In this document: one piece after another, positions 6,674-13,557 of the stretch
How the letters are laid out: each line of letters opens with the position of its first letter
Position numbering within the stretch: the first letter of the stretch is position 1
DNA from: an uncultured Clostridia bacterium
GTDB taxonomy: Bacteria > Bacillota > Clostridia > Christensenellales > Borkfalkiaceae
Direction of reading: 5' to 3'
Assembly: GCA_947629735.1 (NCBI GenBank)
Contig: CANREX010000004.1
Coordinates: 1 to 24,125 of the forward strand
Length of the DNA stretch: 24,125 bases
Position numbers and translations under genes: made by a program
Notes under the pieces: model-generated
Seen by the model: only the letters and a program-made list of their open reading frames with translations
Database searches by the model: none
Told to the model about the DNA's origin: nothing

Positions 6674-6716
6674 ATAAAAAGGCTGCCGCAAGCGGAAAAT
6701 TCCGCTTGCGGCAGCC
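6674..6716 (-). terminator. Intrinsic terminator of ilvE (minus strand)
   Basis: Arms 6681-6696 and 6701-6716 form 16 perfect pairs (GGCTGCCGCAAGCGGA and complement) around AAAT. On the minus strand the stem is followed by TTTTT (complement of 6676-6680), so it ends ilvE. On the + strand only a weak T stretch follows. Confidence 0.85.
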
Positions 6717-6770
6717 CGCATTTTGTCGAAATTTTTTATAATAGCCGCGATTAAATCAGTCCGACTGAAA

Positions 6771-7835
6771 TTATTCGGCTTGTTCGTCGGCGGGCTGTTC
6801 TTCCTCGTCCTGAACGTCTATCTCGTGAATCCAGCCCTCGGGCGCTTCTATCTCTCCGAGCTGTATTCCTACGAGCGTTTCGTAAAGCTGCCTTATGACA
6901 GGACCCATCTCGTACATGCCGGAGGGGAAGATTATCTCCCTGCCATGGTCGTTTATCTTGCCTACGGGCGAAAGGACGGCAGCCGTGCCGCACAAACCGC
7001 ACTCGGCGAAGTCCTTTACCTCTTCAAAGGTTACGGGTCTGTGTTCAACACGCATGTTGAGGTAATTTTCCGCAACATAGCACAGCGAACGGCGGGTGAT
7101 GGAGGGGAGTATGCTCTCCGACTTGGGCGTGACTATCGTGCCGTTTTTGGTGACGAATATGAAGTTCGCGCCGCCCGTCTCCTCTACGAAAGTGCGCGTT
7201 GCGGAATCGAGGTACATGTTCTCGTCGAACCCGAGCTCATGCGCTTCCACAATGGCTTGCAGGCTCATCGCGTAGTTGAGCCCCGCCTTGATATTTCCCG
7301 TTCCGTGGGGCGCGGCTCTGTCGTAGTCGCACACCCGCAAAGTGAGGGGCTTGACGCCGTTTTTGAAGTACGGACCTACGGGAGTTGCGAAAAGCCTGAA
7401 CTGATAGTCCTCGGAAGGCTTCACGCCCACCACGTTGGACGCGCCGAACATATAGGGGCGCAGATAGAGGGAAGCCCCGCTGCCGTAAGGGGGGATAAAA
7501 TCTTTGTTCGCCTTTACGACCTTTTCGACCGCTTCCATGAACATTCCTTCGGGAAGGGCGGGCATTTCGAGGCGGGAGAGGGAGGACGTCAACCGCTGTT
7601 CGTTCAAGTCGGGGCGGAACGTGACGACCTTCCCGTCCTTGGTTATATAGGCTTTGAGCCCTTCGAACGCCGTCTGCGCATATTGCAATACGCCCGCGCT
7701 TTCGGGAATGACGATTTTGTCGTAAGTCGTCATTCTTCCCTTGCTCCATTTTCCGCGCCTGTATTCCGCAACGAAGCGGTAGGGCGTTTTTACATATCCG
7801 AAACCGAGATTGCTCCAATCAATATCAACTGCCAT
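6771..7835 (-). CDS. ilvE: Branched-chain amino acid aminotransferase
   Basis: A 354-residue PLP enzyme of fold type IV that transfers amino groups between glutamate and the keto acids of leucine, isoleucine and valine in the cytosol. YAQTAFEGLKAY (52-63) holds the FEG motif. GTGNIKAGLNYA contains the PLP lysine Lys183. LDSATRTFVEETGGANFIFV and the CGLCGTAAVLSPVG stretch match the long (about 350-residue) branched-chain subgroup. The C-terminus ends in a short acidic tail, QDEEEQPADEQAE. The start is the ATG at 7835, not the in-frame one further upstream, because AAAGGAG lies seven bases before it. It is transcribed alone from a consensus promoter divergent to recX. No T-box or leader peptide is visible. 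Confidence 0.96.
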   Translation of the reverse strand: MAVDIDWSNLGFGYVKTPYRFVAEYRRGKWSKGRMTTYDKIVIPESAGVLQYAQTAFEGLKAYITKDGKVVTFRPDLNEQRLTSSLSRLEMPALPEGMFMEAVEKVVKANKDFIPPYGSGASLYLRPYMFGASNVVGVKPSEDYQFRLFATPVGPYFKNGVKPLTLRVCDYDRAAPHGTGNIKAGLNYAMSLQAIVEAHELGFDENMYLDSATRTFVEETGGANFIFVTKNGTIVTPKSESILPSITRRSLCYVAENYLNMRVEHRPVTFEEVKDFAECGLCGTAAVLSPVGKINDHGREIIFPSGMYEMGPVIRQLYETLVGIQLGEIEAPEGWIHEIDVQDEEEQPADEQAE

Positions 7836-7885
7836 AAAAAAACTCCTTTCCGCAATCAAACGCATGCGGATCATATCCTTAGATT

Positions 7886-7914
7886 ATTATACAATATTGT
7901 AACCTTTATGTCAA
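7886..7914 (-). promoter_or_regulatory. Consensus promoter of ilvE
   Basis: Read on the minus strand, TTGACA (7914-7909) and TATAAT (7891-7886) are separated by exactly 17 bases, a full consensus match. Start near 7879, about 44 bases before the ATG. Confidence 0.88.
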
Positions 7915-7923
7915 TAATCATAA

Positions 7924-7952
7924 TTGACAAAATGAATTTATAATGATAAAAT
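7924..7952 (+). promoter_or_regulatory. Promoter of the recX-birA-nnr operon
   Basis: TTGACA at 7924-7929 and TAAAAT at 7947-7952, 17 bases apart, with TGA before the -10. The -35 lies only nine bases from the ilvE -35 on the other strand, so the two promoters may interfere. A TATAAT at 7939-7944 is too close to the -35 to pair with it. Confidence 0.65.
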
Positions 7953-7979
7953 AAAAAGCGTCGCAGGGGGAAGAGGCAA

Positions 7980-8591
7980 ATGCCCGAAATTACTTCGATA
8001 GAGCCGCAGATAAAGGATAAAACGCGCTGCAACGTCTATGTGGACGGCAGATTTTACTGCGGGATAAAGCTCGAAGTGGCGATAAAGTACCGCCTCAAAG
8101 CGGGCATGCGCGTGGAAAAGAGCGAACTCGACGCAATACAGCTCGAAACAGAGAAAGCGCAGGCTGTGGATAAAGCGCTCACCCATCTTTCCGCCACGAT
8201 GAAAACGGAAAAGCAGATGCGCGATTTCCTCGCGGCAAAGGGATACGTTCAAGCCGTCGCGGACTACGTCGTCGAAAGGCTGAAATACTACGGCTACGTG
8301 GACGACGAAGCCTATTGCAAGGCGTATATCGCGGGGGCTTCGGGCAAAGGCAAGCGCGCGATAGAAGATTATCTGTTGCGGCGGGGCGTGGAAAAAGAAC
8401 TCGTAGAAAAGCTGCTTTGCGACGTCGAAGAGAGCGGGGAGGAAGCCGCAGCCCTGCTTGAAAAATATCTGCGCGGAAAGCCAAAGACGAAAGAAAATCT
8501 GTACAAGGGTTGCAGATATCTCGTCGGCAAGGGCTATTCCTACGACACGGCAAAGAGCGCGTGCGAAAAATTGGGCGGCGAAGAAGAGTAA
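7980..8591 (+). CDS. recX: Regulatory protein RecX
   Basis: A 203-residue all-helical protein of the RecX family, which binds RecA filaments and limits their activity. The three-helix repeats are visible: KALTHLSATMKTEKQMRDFLAAKGY (about 60-90), VVERLKYYGYVDDEAYCKAYI, then GKRAIEDYLLRRGVEKELVEKLL and a C-terminal repeat ending KGCRYLVGKGYSYDTAKSACEKL. The N-terminal 50 residues (VYVDGRFYCGIKLEVAIKYRLKAG) match the leading segment of Bacillota RecX. GGGGGAAGAGG precedes the ATG. The gene opens a three-gene operon with birA and nnr; recA is not in the window. Confidence 0.9.
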   Translation: MPEITSIEPQIKDKTRCNVYVDGRFYCGIKLEVAIKYRLKAGMRVEKSELDAIQLETEKAQAVDKALTHLSATMKTEKQMRDFLAAKGYVQAVADYVVERLKYYGYVDDEAYCKAYIAGASGKGKRAIEDYLLRRGVEKELVEKLLCDVEESGEEAAALLEKYLRGKPKTKENLYKGCRYLVGKGYSYDTAKSACEKLGGEEE

Positions 8592-8593
8592 AG

Positions 8594-9313
8594 GTGAAAA
8601 GCGATTTTAAATCCCTGACCGTGCGGCTTAAAGAGGTCGATTCCACAAATCTCTATTGCAAGCGCTATCCGCTTATAGAGGCGGGGCGGCAGGTGGTAGT
8701 CGTCGCCGAAAGGCAGACGGGCGGAATGGGCACGAAAGGCAGGTCGTTTTCCTCGGAAAAAGGCGGGCTGTACATATCCGTCATGAGGAGATTTCCGCTG
8801 CCCTTTTCCGAAACGTTTTCGATAATGATAAATTCGTGCGTGGCGGTCTGCCGCACGCTGGAAAGGATAGGACTTCGCCCCACGATAAAATGGGCGAACG
8901 ACGTGCTCTGCGGCGGTAAAAAGATATGCGGCACGCTCATTGAAAACACCCTGCTCTCCGACGGAACGCTGCTTTCTATCGTGGGAATGGGCATAAACGT
9001 AAATAACCGCCTGCCGGAAGAGCTCGCCCCCGTCGCGACGAGCGTCTGCCAATGTAAAGGGCGAAGGTATCCGATAGACAGGATACGCAGAATTCTCATA
9101 AAAAATTTACGCGGCGAATACACCGTGGAAGATTATAAAAGTTACATAGATTGGTTCGGGAAGGAAGTCTGCCTCACTTGCGGCGAAAAGACGTTTTCGG
9201 CGATTGCAGCGGACGTCGGCAAAGACGGCTCGCTGATATGCGAGGCGGACGGAAAACGAATAAAAATAAACAGTGCGGAGATGAGTTTGAGGTTAATATG
9301 CAGTACTACATGA
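8594..9313 (+). CDS. birA: Biotin--[acetyl-CoA carboxylase] ligase, no DNA-binding domain
   Basis: The enzyme attaches biotin, through biotinyl-AMP, to the lysine of biotin carboxyl carrier proteins. EVDSTN (14-19) and the adenylate loop GMGTKGRSFSS (44-54) come first, then GLYISV, KWANDVLCGGKKICGTLIE (99-117) with the active lysine region, and IVGMGINVNN. A small SH3-like C-terminal domain ends the 239-residue protein. The GTG at 8594, two bases after the recX stop, gives a start at the usual catalytic-domain boundary. An upstream in-frame ATG at 8510 would add an arginine-rich segment read inside recX and is unlikely. The winged helix of bifunctional BirA is missing, so it should not act as a repressor. 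Confidence 0.92.
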   Translation: MKSDFKSLTVRLKEVDSTNLYCKRYPLIEAGRQVVVVAERQTGGMGTKGRSFSSEKGGLYISVMRRFPLPFSETFSIMINSCVAVCRTLERIGLRPTIKWANDVLCGGKKICGTLIENTLLSDGTLLSIVGMGINVNNRLPEELAPVATSVCQCKGRRYPIDRIRRILIKNLRGEYTVEDYKSYIDWFGKEVCLTCGEKTFSAIAADVGKDGSLICEADGKRIKINSAEMSLRLICSTT

Positions 9314-10734
9314 CTAACGAACAGATGCGCGCCGCCGACGAGTTCACCATTCGCGGCGGTTTCCCCAAGGCAACGCTTATGCACCGCGCGGGCTGCGCCC
9401 TCGCGGACGAGGTGAGCGAAGTAGCCGCGGCGAGGGAGGTTAAGGACATTCTCGTCGTCTGCGGCACGGGCAACAACGGCGGAGACGGCTACGTCTGCGC
9501 GTGCGAGCTGCTCTCCCGCGGGTTCAACGTCAAGGTTTTCGCCGTGGAGGGCAAGCTGACGGCGGACTGCCAGCGCGAAAAGAAGAAGTATAAAGGCGAG
9601 TATTCCCAGCGCATAACGGGCAAGATAATAGTCGATTGCATTTTCGGCACGGGGCTTTCCCGCGCGGTGGAAAGCGGCTATGCCTCCGTCATTAAGAAGA
9701 TAAACGCGAGCAACGCCTACGTCATTGCCGCCGATTTGCCGAGCGGGCTGAACGGCGATAACGGCGCGGTGATGGGTGTTGCGGTCAGGGCGGACATGAC
9801 GGTCGCCATCTCGTACATAAAGCTCGGCTGCGTTCTCGGCGACGGGATAGATTACAGCGGGAAGATAGTCGTCAAAGACATCAAGATAAAGGCGCAGGAA
9901 GAGGCGTGCGCGTGCTCGTATGACGAAGAGGACGTCAAAGCGCTCTTCCCCGCGCGCAAGCGCAATTCCAACAAGGGCACGTACGGCAAGGCGTGCGTCG
10001 TGGCGGGCAGCGAAGACTTCCCCGGGGCGGCTGCGCTCAGCGTTGCGGCTGCATTGAAGTCGGGTTGCGGCTACGTATTGGCGAACGTCCCCGAACATGT
10101 CAAGTGGGGGCTGTTCCCCGTCTATCCGCAGGCTACATATCCGACAGAGCCCGACCTCGCCGCGGACAGCATAGCGATAGGCATGGGAATGGGCAACACC
10201 CGCGAAACGTACGATAAAGTGTGCTATCTGCTGGAAAACTACCACGGCAAGCTGATAATCGACGCGGACGGAATAAACGCCCTCGCGCAATTCGGACCTA
10301 ATGTGTTGAAGAGCGCGAAGTGCAAGGTGCTCATCACCCCGCACGTCAAGGAATTCGCGCGCATATCGGGCTATACGCTCAAAAACATAACCACGATTCC
10401 CGTGGAATCGGCGCAGAAGTTCGCGGCGGAATACAACGTAGCCGTGCACCTCAAAAATTCCGTGTCGGTGACGGCGGACGGAGAAAGGTGCGTGCTCTCG
10501 CTTACGGGCAACAGCGCGCTAGCAAAGGCGGGCAGCGGGGATATGCTCTCGGGGCTTATCTGCGGCGGCGCGGCGCGCGGGCTCGACCTCGTGCAGGCGG
10601 CTGTGAGCGCGCAGTACGTCCTCGGCACAACTGCGGATATATGCTCGGAAGAGGCGGGCGAATACAGCGTGACCGCCACGGATATATTAAATAATCTGCA
10701 TATTGCGGTAAAACGCTTGACTCAGAACGGCTGA
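9298..10734 (+). CDS. nnr: Bifunctional NAD(P)H-hydrate repair enzyme (epimerase/dehydratase)
   Basis: This 478-residue protein repairs hydrated NADH and NADPH. The N-terminal YjeF epimerase domain (1 to about 205) has MRAADEFTI and GTGNNGGDGY (56-65), and DLPSGLNGDNG at 146-156. The C-terminal ribokinase-like, ADP-dependent dehydratase domain (about 212-478) has KGTYGKACVVAGS, LIIDADGINAL (319-329), the TPHVKEFARI stretch and the closing nucleotide motif NSALAKAGSGDMLSG (405-419), with the likely catalytic Asp415. The usual TGGTGD reads KAGSGD here. The start at 9298 overlaps birA by 16 bases and is supported by GAGG five bases upstream; the next in-frame ATG (9310) overlaps the birA stop. 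The promoter for the next transcript lies inside its 3' end. Confidence 0.95.
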   Translation: MQYYMTNEQMRAADEFTIRGGFPKATLMHRAGCALADEVSEVAAAREVKDILVVCGTGNNGGDGYVCACELLSRGFNVKVFAVEGKLTADCQREKKKYKGEYSQRITGKIIVDCIFGTGLSRAVESGYASVIKKINASNAYVIAADLPSGLNGDNGAVMGVAVRADMTVAISYIKLGCVLGDGIDYSGKIVVKDIKIKAQEEACACSYDEEDVKALFPARKRNSNKGTYGKACVVAGSEDFPGAAALSVAAALKSGCGYVLANVPEHVKWGLFPVYPQATYPTEPDLAADSIAIGMGMGNTRETYDKVCYLLENYHGKLIIDADGINALAQFGPNVLKSAKCKVLITPHVKEFARISGYTLKNITTIPVESAQKFAAEYNVAVHLKNSVSVTADGERCVLSLTGNSALAKAGSGDMLSGLICGGAARGLDLVQAAVSAQYVLGTTADICSEEAGEYSVTATDILNNLHIAVKRLTQNG

Positions 10735-10746
10735 ATGTGTTAAATT
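10717..10746 (+). promoter_or_regulatory. Promoter of the riboswitch-antiporter transcript
   Basis: TTGACT at 10717-10722, inside the end of nnr, and TAAATT at 10741-10746 with TGT in front (18-base spacing). The start point near 10753 falls just before the riboswitch, which supports the assignment. Confidence 0.55.
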
Positions 10747-10755
10747 TAATTGCGT

Positions 10756-10846
10756 TGAAAGGGAGTAGTTGAAGGCAAACCTCGTCATCACGGCTTTAAA
10801 GGCTCGGGGTTTGACACCGTCTTTTATTTGCGGTAACAAGACTTTT
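10756..10846 (+). promoter_or_regulatory. yybP-ykoY (Mn2+) riboswitch aptamer
   Basis: The conserved pieces of this family appear in order: AAAG-GGAGTAG at 10758-10768, a helix AAACC/GGTTT enclosing the internal hairpin with GTCATCACGGC, then GACA, a small hairpin ACCG/CGGT (10816-10819 and 10831-10834), and AACAAGACTTT. The first strand AAAG pairs with CTTT at 10842-10845 to close P1. It is one pair shorter than classical members on both sides, a compensating change. Known members sense Mn2+ and turn on metal exporters. Here the 3' strand of P1 is also the 5' arm of the following terminator, the expected expression platform. Confidence 0.88.
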
Positions 10847-10882
10847 AACTTAAAGTTCGCTTTAAGTTAAAAGTCTTTTTTC
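10838..10882 (+). terminator. Riboswitch-controlled intrinsic terminator
   Basis: Arms 10838-10855 and 10860-10877 are perfectly complementary (18 pairs, AAGACTTTTAACTTAAAG and partner) with a TTCG tetraloop, followed by a T run to 10881. It shares the AAGACTTT segment with the aptamer's P1. Metal binding to the aptamer should therefore prevent this stem and let transcription continue. Confidence 0.9.
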
Positions 10883-10889
10883 TTCTTAC

Positions 10890-11130
10890 CGCCCCGATTT
10901 TAATAAAAACGCGTCGAAGTCAATAATATAATTTAAGGGGTTTAAGCAAATAATATTGTCGGACGTTTGCGTGTTTTTATGTTGCGCATTGTGATATCGC
11001 CGCGCTTCGTCGGACTTCAAAGGGCTTAAAATCGCTTAAACGAACGTTTAAGCGCGTGGAAATAACTTAAAAATCAGAAAATGCCGTGCGTTGCCGCGGC
11101 GACAAATAATTGCGTGTGAGGGTAAAATAA
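10890..11130 (+). other. Leader between terminator and antiporter, with a palindrome
   Basis: About 240 bases without a gene. CGCTTAAACG-AA-CGTTTAAGCG at 11033-11054 is a perfect 10-bp inverted repeat with a two-base centre, fit for a dimeric repressor or a short RNA hairpin. A TATAAT at 10927-10932 has no convincing -35. The antiporter's ribosome site GAGGG lies eight bases before its ATG. Confidence 0.5.
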
Positions 11131-12231
11131 ATGGCAGTTTTATGGATTTTCGCTCTGCTTGTGGGCTTTGTGCTGTTGGTCAAGGGCGCGGACTTCTTCG
11201 TGGACGGCGCGTCGGGAATAGCTGCAAAACTCAAAGTTTCCACCTTTATCATAGGTCTTACGGTGGTGGCGGTGGGCACTTCCGCACCCGAAGCCGCCGT
11301 GTCCGTGATAGGCGGCATTAAGGCTTCCATGGGCGACGCGAGCGGCGCAAGCGTCATAATGGGCAACGTGCTCGGAAGCAACATGATGAATATACTGCTC
11401 ATTTTGGGCATAAGTGCGCTTATCGCGACTATCCCCGTGGAAAAGAGCTCGCGCTATATAGAAATCCCCTTTCTTATCGCAATAAGCCTGCTGTTTTTGC
11501 TCCTCGGCGACATAGGCAAAAGTTTCGCGTGGTATGACGGCTTGATACTCCTCGTGCTCTACGCGGTGTTCATGACGTACACCATCTACATGGCAAAGCG
11601 CAACAAACCCGCGCTGATGGAACAATCGCTCTCCGCGGAGGTCGCAACAGAGGGCGAAGTTGCCGTTCGCCGCGAAGGTTTCGGCGGGTTTATGGACAAC
11701 GTCAGGCAGAAATACGCAAGCCTTTGCGACAAGACGTGGTTTCTGATAGTCATAACGATAGTCGGGCTGGCGATGGTCGTCGGCGGCGCGCAGCTCGTCG
11801 TTGACGGCGCGACGTATATAGCGGAAGAGCTGTTGCACATTCCCACGGGCATCGTCGCGCTGACGGTAGTCGCGTTCGGAACTTCCCTGCCCGAACTCGT
11901 CACGAGCATTTCCGCCGCAAAAAAGGGCGATATGGGGCTCGCGACGGGCAACATAATAGGCAGCAACATAGCGAATATCCTGCTCGTCGCGGGGCTCGGG
12001 TTCGTGAGCGCGGCGGGCGCGGGGGTCGCGTTTGACGTCTCCTCGCTTGCGGACGGATATCTTTCGGTAATAGCGGCGGCGGTGCTGTTGATTTTCTCCT
12101 TCTTCAACGGCAACAAGCTCGGCAAGGCGGCGGGCTGCACAATGCTCGCGATATTGATAGCGTATTTTTCCTACCGCATATGCGCGGCGTGCGGCGTGTG
12201 CGAGATGATAAATATCCCCACAATTTTCTGA
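11131..12231 (+). CDS. CaCA-family cation antiporter (Na+/Ca2+ exchanger type), possibly an Mn2+ exporter
   Basis: A 366-residue inner-membrane protein with two homologous halves of about five helices each. The alpha-1 repeat shows GTSAPEAAVSVIGGIK (49-64) and GNVLGSNMMNILLI (78-91). The alpha-2 repeat shows FGTSLPELVTSISAAKKGD (249-267) and GNIIGSNIANILLVAG (273-288). These carry the ion-binding Glu54, Glu255 and the paired Asn of the family. A cytoplasmic loop (about 155-200) links the halves. Family members exchange Ca2+ (or other divalent ions) for Na+ or H+. The Mn2+ riboswitch upstream points to manganese export as the likely job; this is inference from context. The gene splits what resembles an ancestral nnr-ndoA neighbourhood. 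Confidence 0.9.
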   Translation: MAVLWIFALLVGFVLLVKGADFFVDGASGIAAKLKVSTFIIGLTVVAVGTSAPEAAVSVIGGIKASMGDASGASVIMGNVLGSNMMNILLILGISALIATIPVEKSSRYIEIPFLIAISLLFLLLGDIGKSFAWYDGLILLVLYAVFMTYTIYMAKRNKPALMEQSLSAEVATEGEVAVRREGFGGFMDNVRQKYASLCDKTWFLIVITIVGLAMVVGGAQLVVDGATYIAEELLHIPTGIVALTVVAFGTSLPELVTSISAAKKGDMGLATGNIIGSNIANILLVAGLGFVSAAGAGVAFDVSSLADGYLSVIAAAVLLIFSFFNGNKLGKAAGCTMLAILIAYFSYRICAACGVCEMINIPTIF

Positions 12232-12344
12232 CGGAACGGTATAGTATTCGCTCTTAAAGTCAACAATTTACCAAGGGGCGGGCGTATAATGTAGTATGAC
12301 TGCCCGCAGCGCGGCAAGGCGTCGCGCTTAAAAAGAGGTAAATG

Positions 12345-12695
12345 ATGACGATAAAACGCGGTGAATTGTATTATGCCGATTTATCGCCCGTAGTGGGTAG
12401 CGAACAGGGCGGAATACGCCCCGTGCTCGTCGTGCAGAACGACGTCGGCAACAAGTATTCGCCCACGATAATTGCGGCGGCGGTAACGAGCAAGATAAAC
12501 AAGGCGAAACTCCCCACGCATATAGAACTTCCCGTCGGCTCGTTCGGGCTGGCGAAAGATTCGGTGATACTCCTCGAACAGATCCGCACCCTCGACAAGC
12601 GGAGGTTAAAGGAGAAGATAGGGGAAATCCCCGAAGGCACGATGTCCAAAGTGGATAAAGCCATTCTGATAAGTCTGGGGTTTATAAAACAGTGA
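12345..12695 (+). CDS. ndoA: mRNA interferase of the MazF/NdoA family, without an adjacent antitoxin
   Basis: A 116-residue PemK/MazF endoribonuclease very like Bacillus NdoA, which cuts mRNA at UACAU. RGELYYADLSPVVGSEQGGIRPVLVVQND is followed by TKLPTHIEL-like and DSVILLEQIRTLDKRRL segments. The catalytic Arg25 and Thr48 of the Bacillus enzyme are at the same positions. AGAGG lies six bases before the ATG at 12345, so that start is preferred to the ATG at 12342. No MazE/NdoAI-like gene lies in the 110 bases upstream or downstream. In Bacillota, nnr, alr, ndoAI and ndoA are often neighbours; here alr and the antitoxin are absent. A TATAAT at 12285-12290 may be its -10, but no good -35 was found. 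Confidence 0.94.
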   Translation: MTIKRGELYYADLSPVVGSEQGGIRPVLVVQNDVGNKYSPTIIAAAVTSKINKAKLPTHIELPVGSFGLAKDSVILLEQIRTLDKRRLKEKIGEIPEGTMSKVDKAILISLGFIKQ

Positions 12696-12724
12696 AAGCG
12701 CGGCTAAAATACGCCGCGCTTTTT
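12695..12724 (+). terminator. Intrinsic terminator after ndoA
   Basis: AAAGCGCGGC (12695-12704) pairs with GCCGCGCTTT (12713-12722) and runs into TTTTT. It begins at the last base of the ndoA stop codon. Confidence 0.85.
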
Positions 12725-12807
12725 ACGCGCCCGAAAGTTTTGAACTTAAATGACGGCAAATTGAGACAAACCCGCTTTAAACGCTTTTAAATATCGGCGG
12801 GTTGTGT

Positions 12808-12813
12808 TATAAT
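12808..12813 (+). promoter_or_regulatory. Extended -10 box of lspA, abutting the start codon
   Basis: TGT-TATAAT places the expected start of transcription at or next to the A of the ATG at 12820 (six bases between). The -35 region is poor (TTTTAA at 12785-12790). No ribosome site with normal spacing exists, so the mRNA may be leaderless. Confidence 0.6.
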
Positions 12814-12819
12814 CGGGGT

Positions 12820-13557
12820 ATGAAAAAGGGCGGTTTTTTCTCAAAATTAAAGATACGGTACGGGAAGACATCGGCAATTCTCACCGCTGTGTTCGCTGTT
12901 TTGATAGCGGTAGACCTTATTTTAAAGACCTGCGAGGTCGCGTTCGATTGGAATTTCACCGTTATCCCGGGCTTTATCTGGGTGGAAAGCGGCAATCTGA
13001 ACGACGGCGCGGCGTTTTCCTTCCTCGGCGGCACTGCGGGCGGACGGGTGTTTCTCACAGTCTTTTCCTGCATAATGTTTATAGCCGTCGCGGCGTTTTT
13101 CCTGCTCTTGCCCGAGCGCTTCGCCGTCCTTAAAACCGCGCTCTGCATGATAGGCGCGGGCGCGATAGGCAACCTCGTGGACAGGTTCGCGTTCGGCTGC
13201 GTGCGCGATTTCGTCTGGATGAACCTCTTCGGCAGCTGGGCGTGCTGCAATTTTGCGGACTTCTTCATAGTTTTGGGCGTAATCCTCGCGATAATCGACC
13301 TGCTTTTCTTCAACGAATGGGCGGTTTTGCCCCTCACAAAGGGCGCGAAAGCCCGCGTCGCCGCACGCGAAAACAGGGAAAACGAACAAGCCTTGCGGGA
13401 TGCGGCAAAGACGGAAAACGCGCAAAGCACAGATAACGCGGAAAGCGCGGAAGATGTCACACAAAAAAGCGGGCGACAGCCCGAGGAAGGACAGCCCGAG
13501 GGAAAAGGCGCGGAAAAGCCCGAGGGCGGAAGCGGAGAGGGCGGAAAAGAAGAGTAA
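12820..13557 (+). CDS. lspA: Lipoprotein signal peptidase (signal peptidase II) with long charged tail
   Basis: LspA cleaves the signal peptide from diacylglyceryl-modified prolipoproteins in the cytoplasmic membrane. Four membrane segments are visible, at about 18-36, 76-97, 104-122 and 146-164. GNLNDGAAFSFL (58-69) and the catalytic blocks NLVDRFAFGCVRDF (118-131, Asp130) and CNFADFFI (143-150, Asp147) are intact. After residue about 166 the protein continues for some 80 residues rich in E, K, G, Q and A; typical LspA ends near 160. The tail is probably cytoplasmic and disordered. The ATG at 12820 is chosen because an in-frame TTG at 12802 has no usable ribosome site. The stop overlaps the rluD start by one base. 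Confidence 0.93.
   Translation: MKKGGFFSKLKIRYGKTSAILTAVFAVLIAVDLILKTCEVAFDWNFTVIPGFIWVESGNLNDGAAFSFLGGTAGGRVFLTVFSCIMFIAVAAFFLLLPERFAVLKTALCMIGAGAIGNLVDRFAFGCVRDFVWMNLFGSWACCNFADFFIVLGVILAIIDLLFFNEWAVLPLTKGAKARVAARENRENEQALRDAAKTENAQSTDNAESAEDVTQKSGRQPEEGQPEGKGAEKPEGGSGEGGKEE

Noticed and set aside
6723..7943. Plus-strand frame of 406 codons opposite ilvE
   Set aside because: Antisense shadow; ilvE has intact motifs, promoter, ribosome site and terminator on the other strand.
8510..8593. N-terminal extension of BirA
   Set aside because: It would be an arginine-rich stretch read inside recX and lacks a ribosome site; the GTG at 8594 gives the normal catalytic domain start.
9142..10449. Minus-strand frame of 435 codons opposite birA/nnr
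   Set aside because: Antisense shadow of the well-supported nnr gene.
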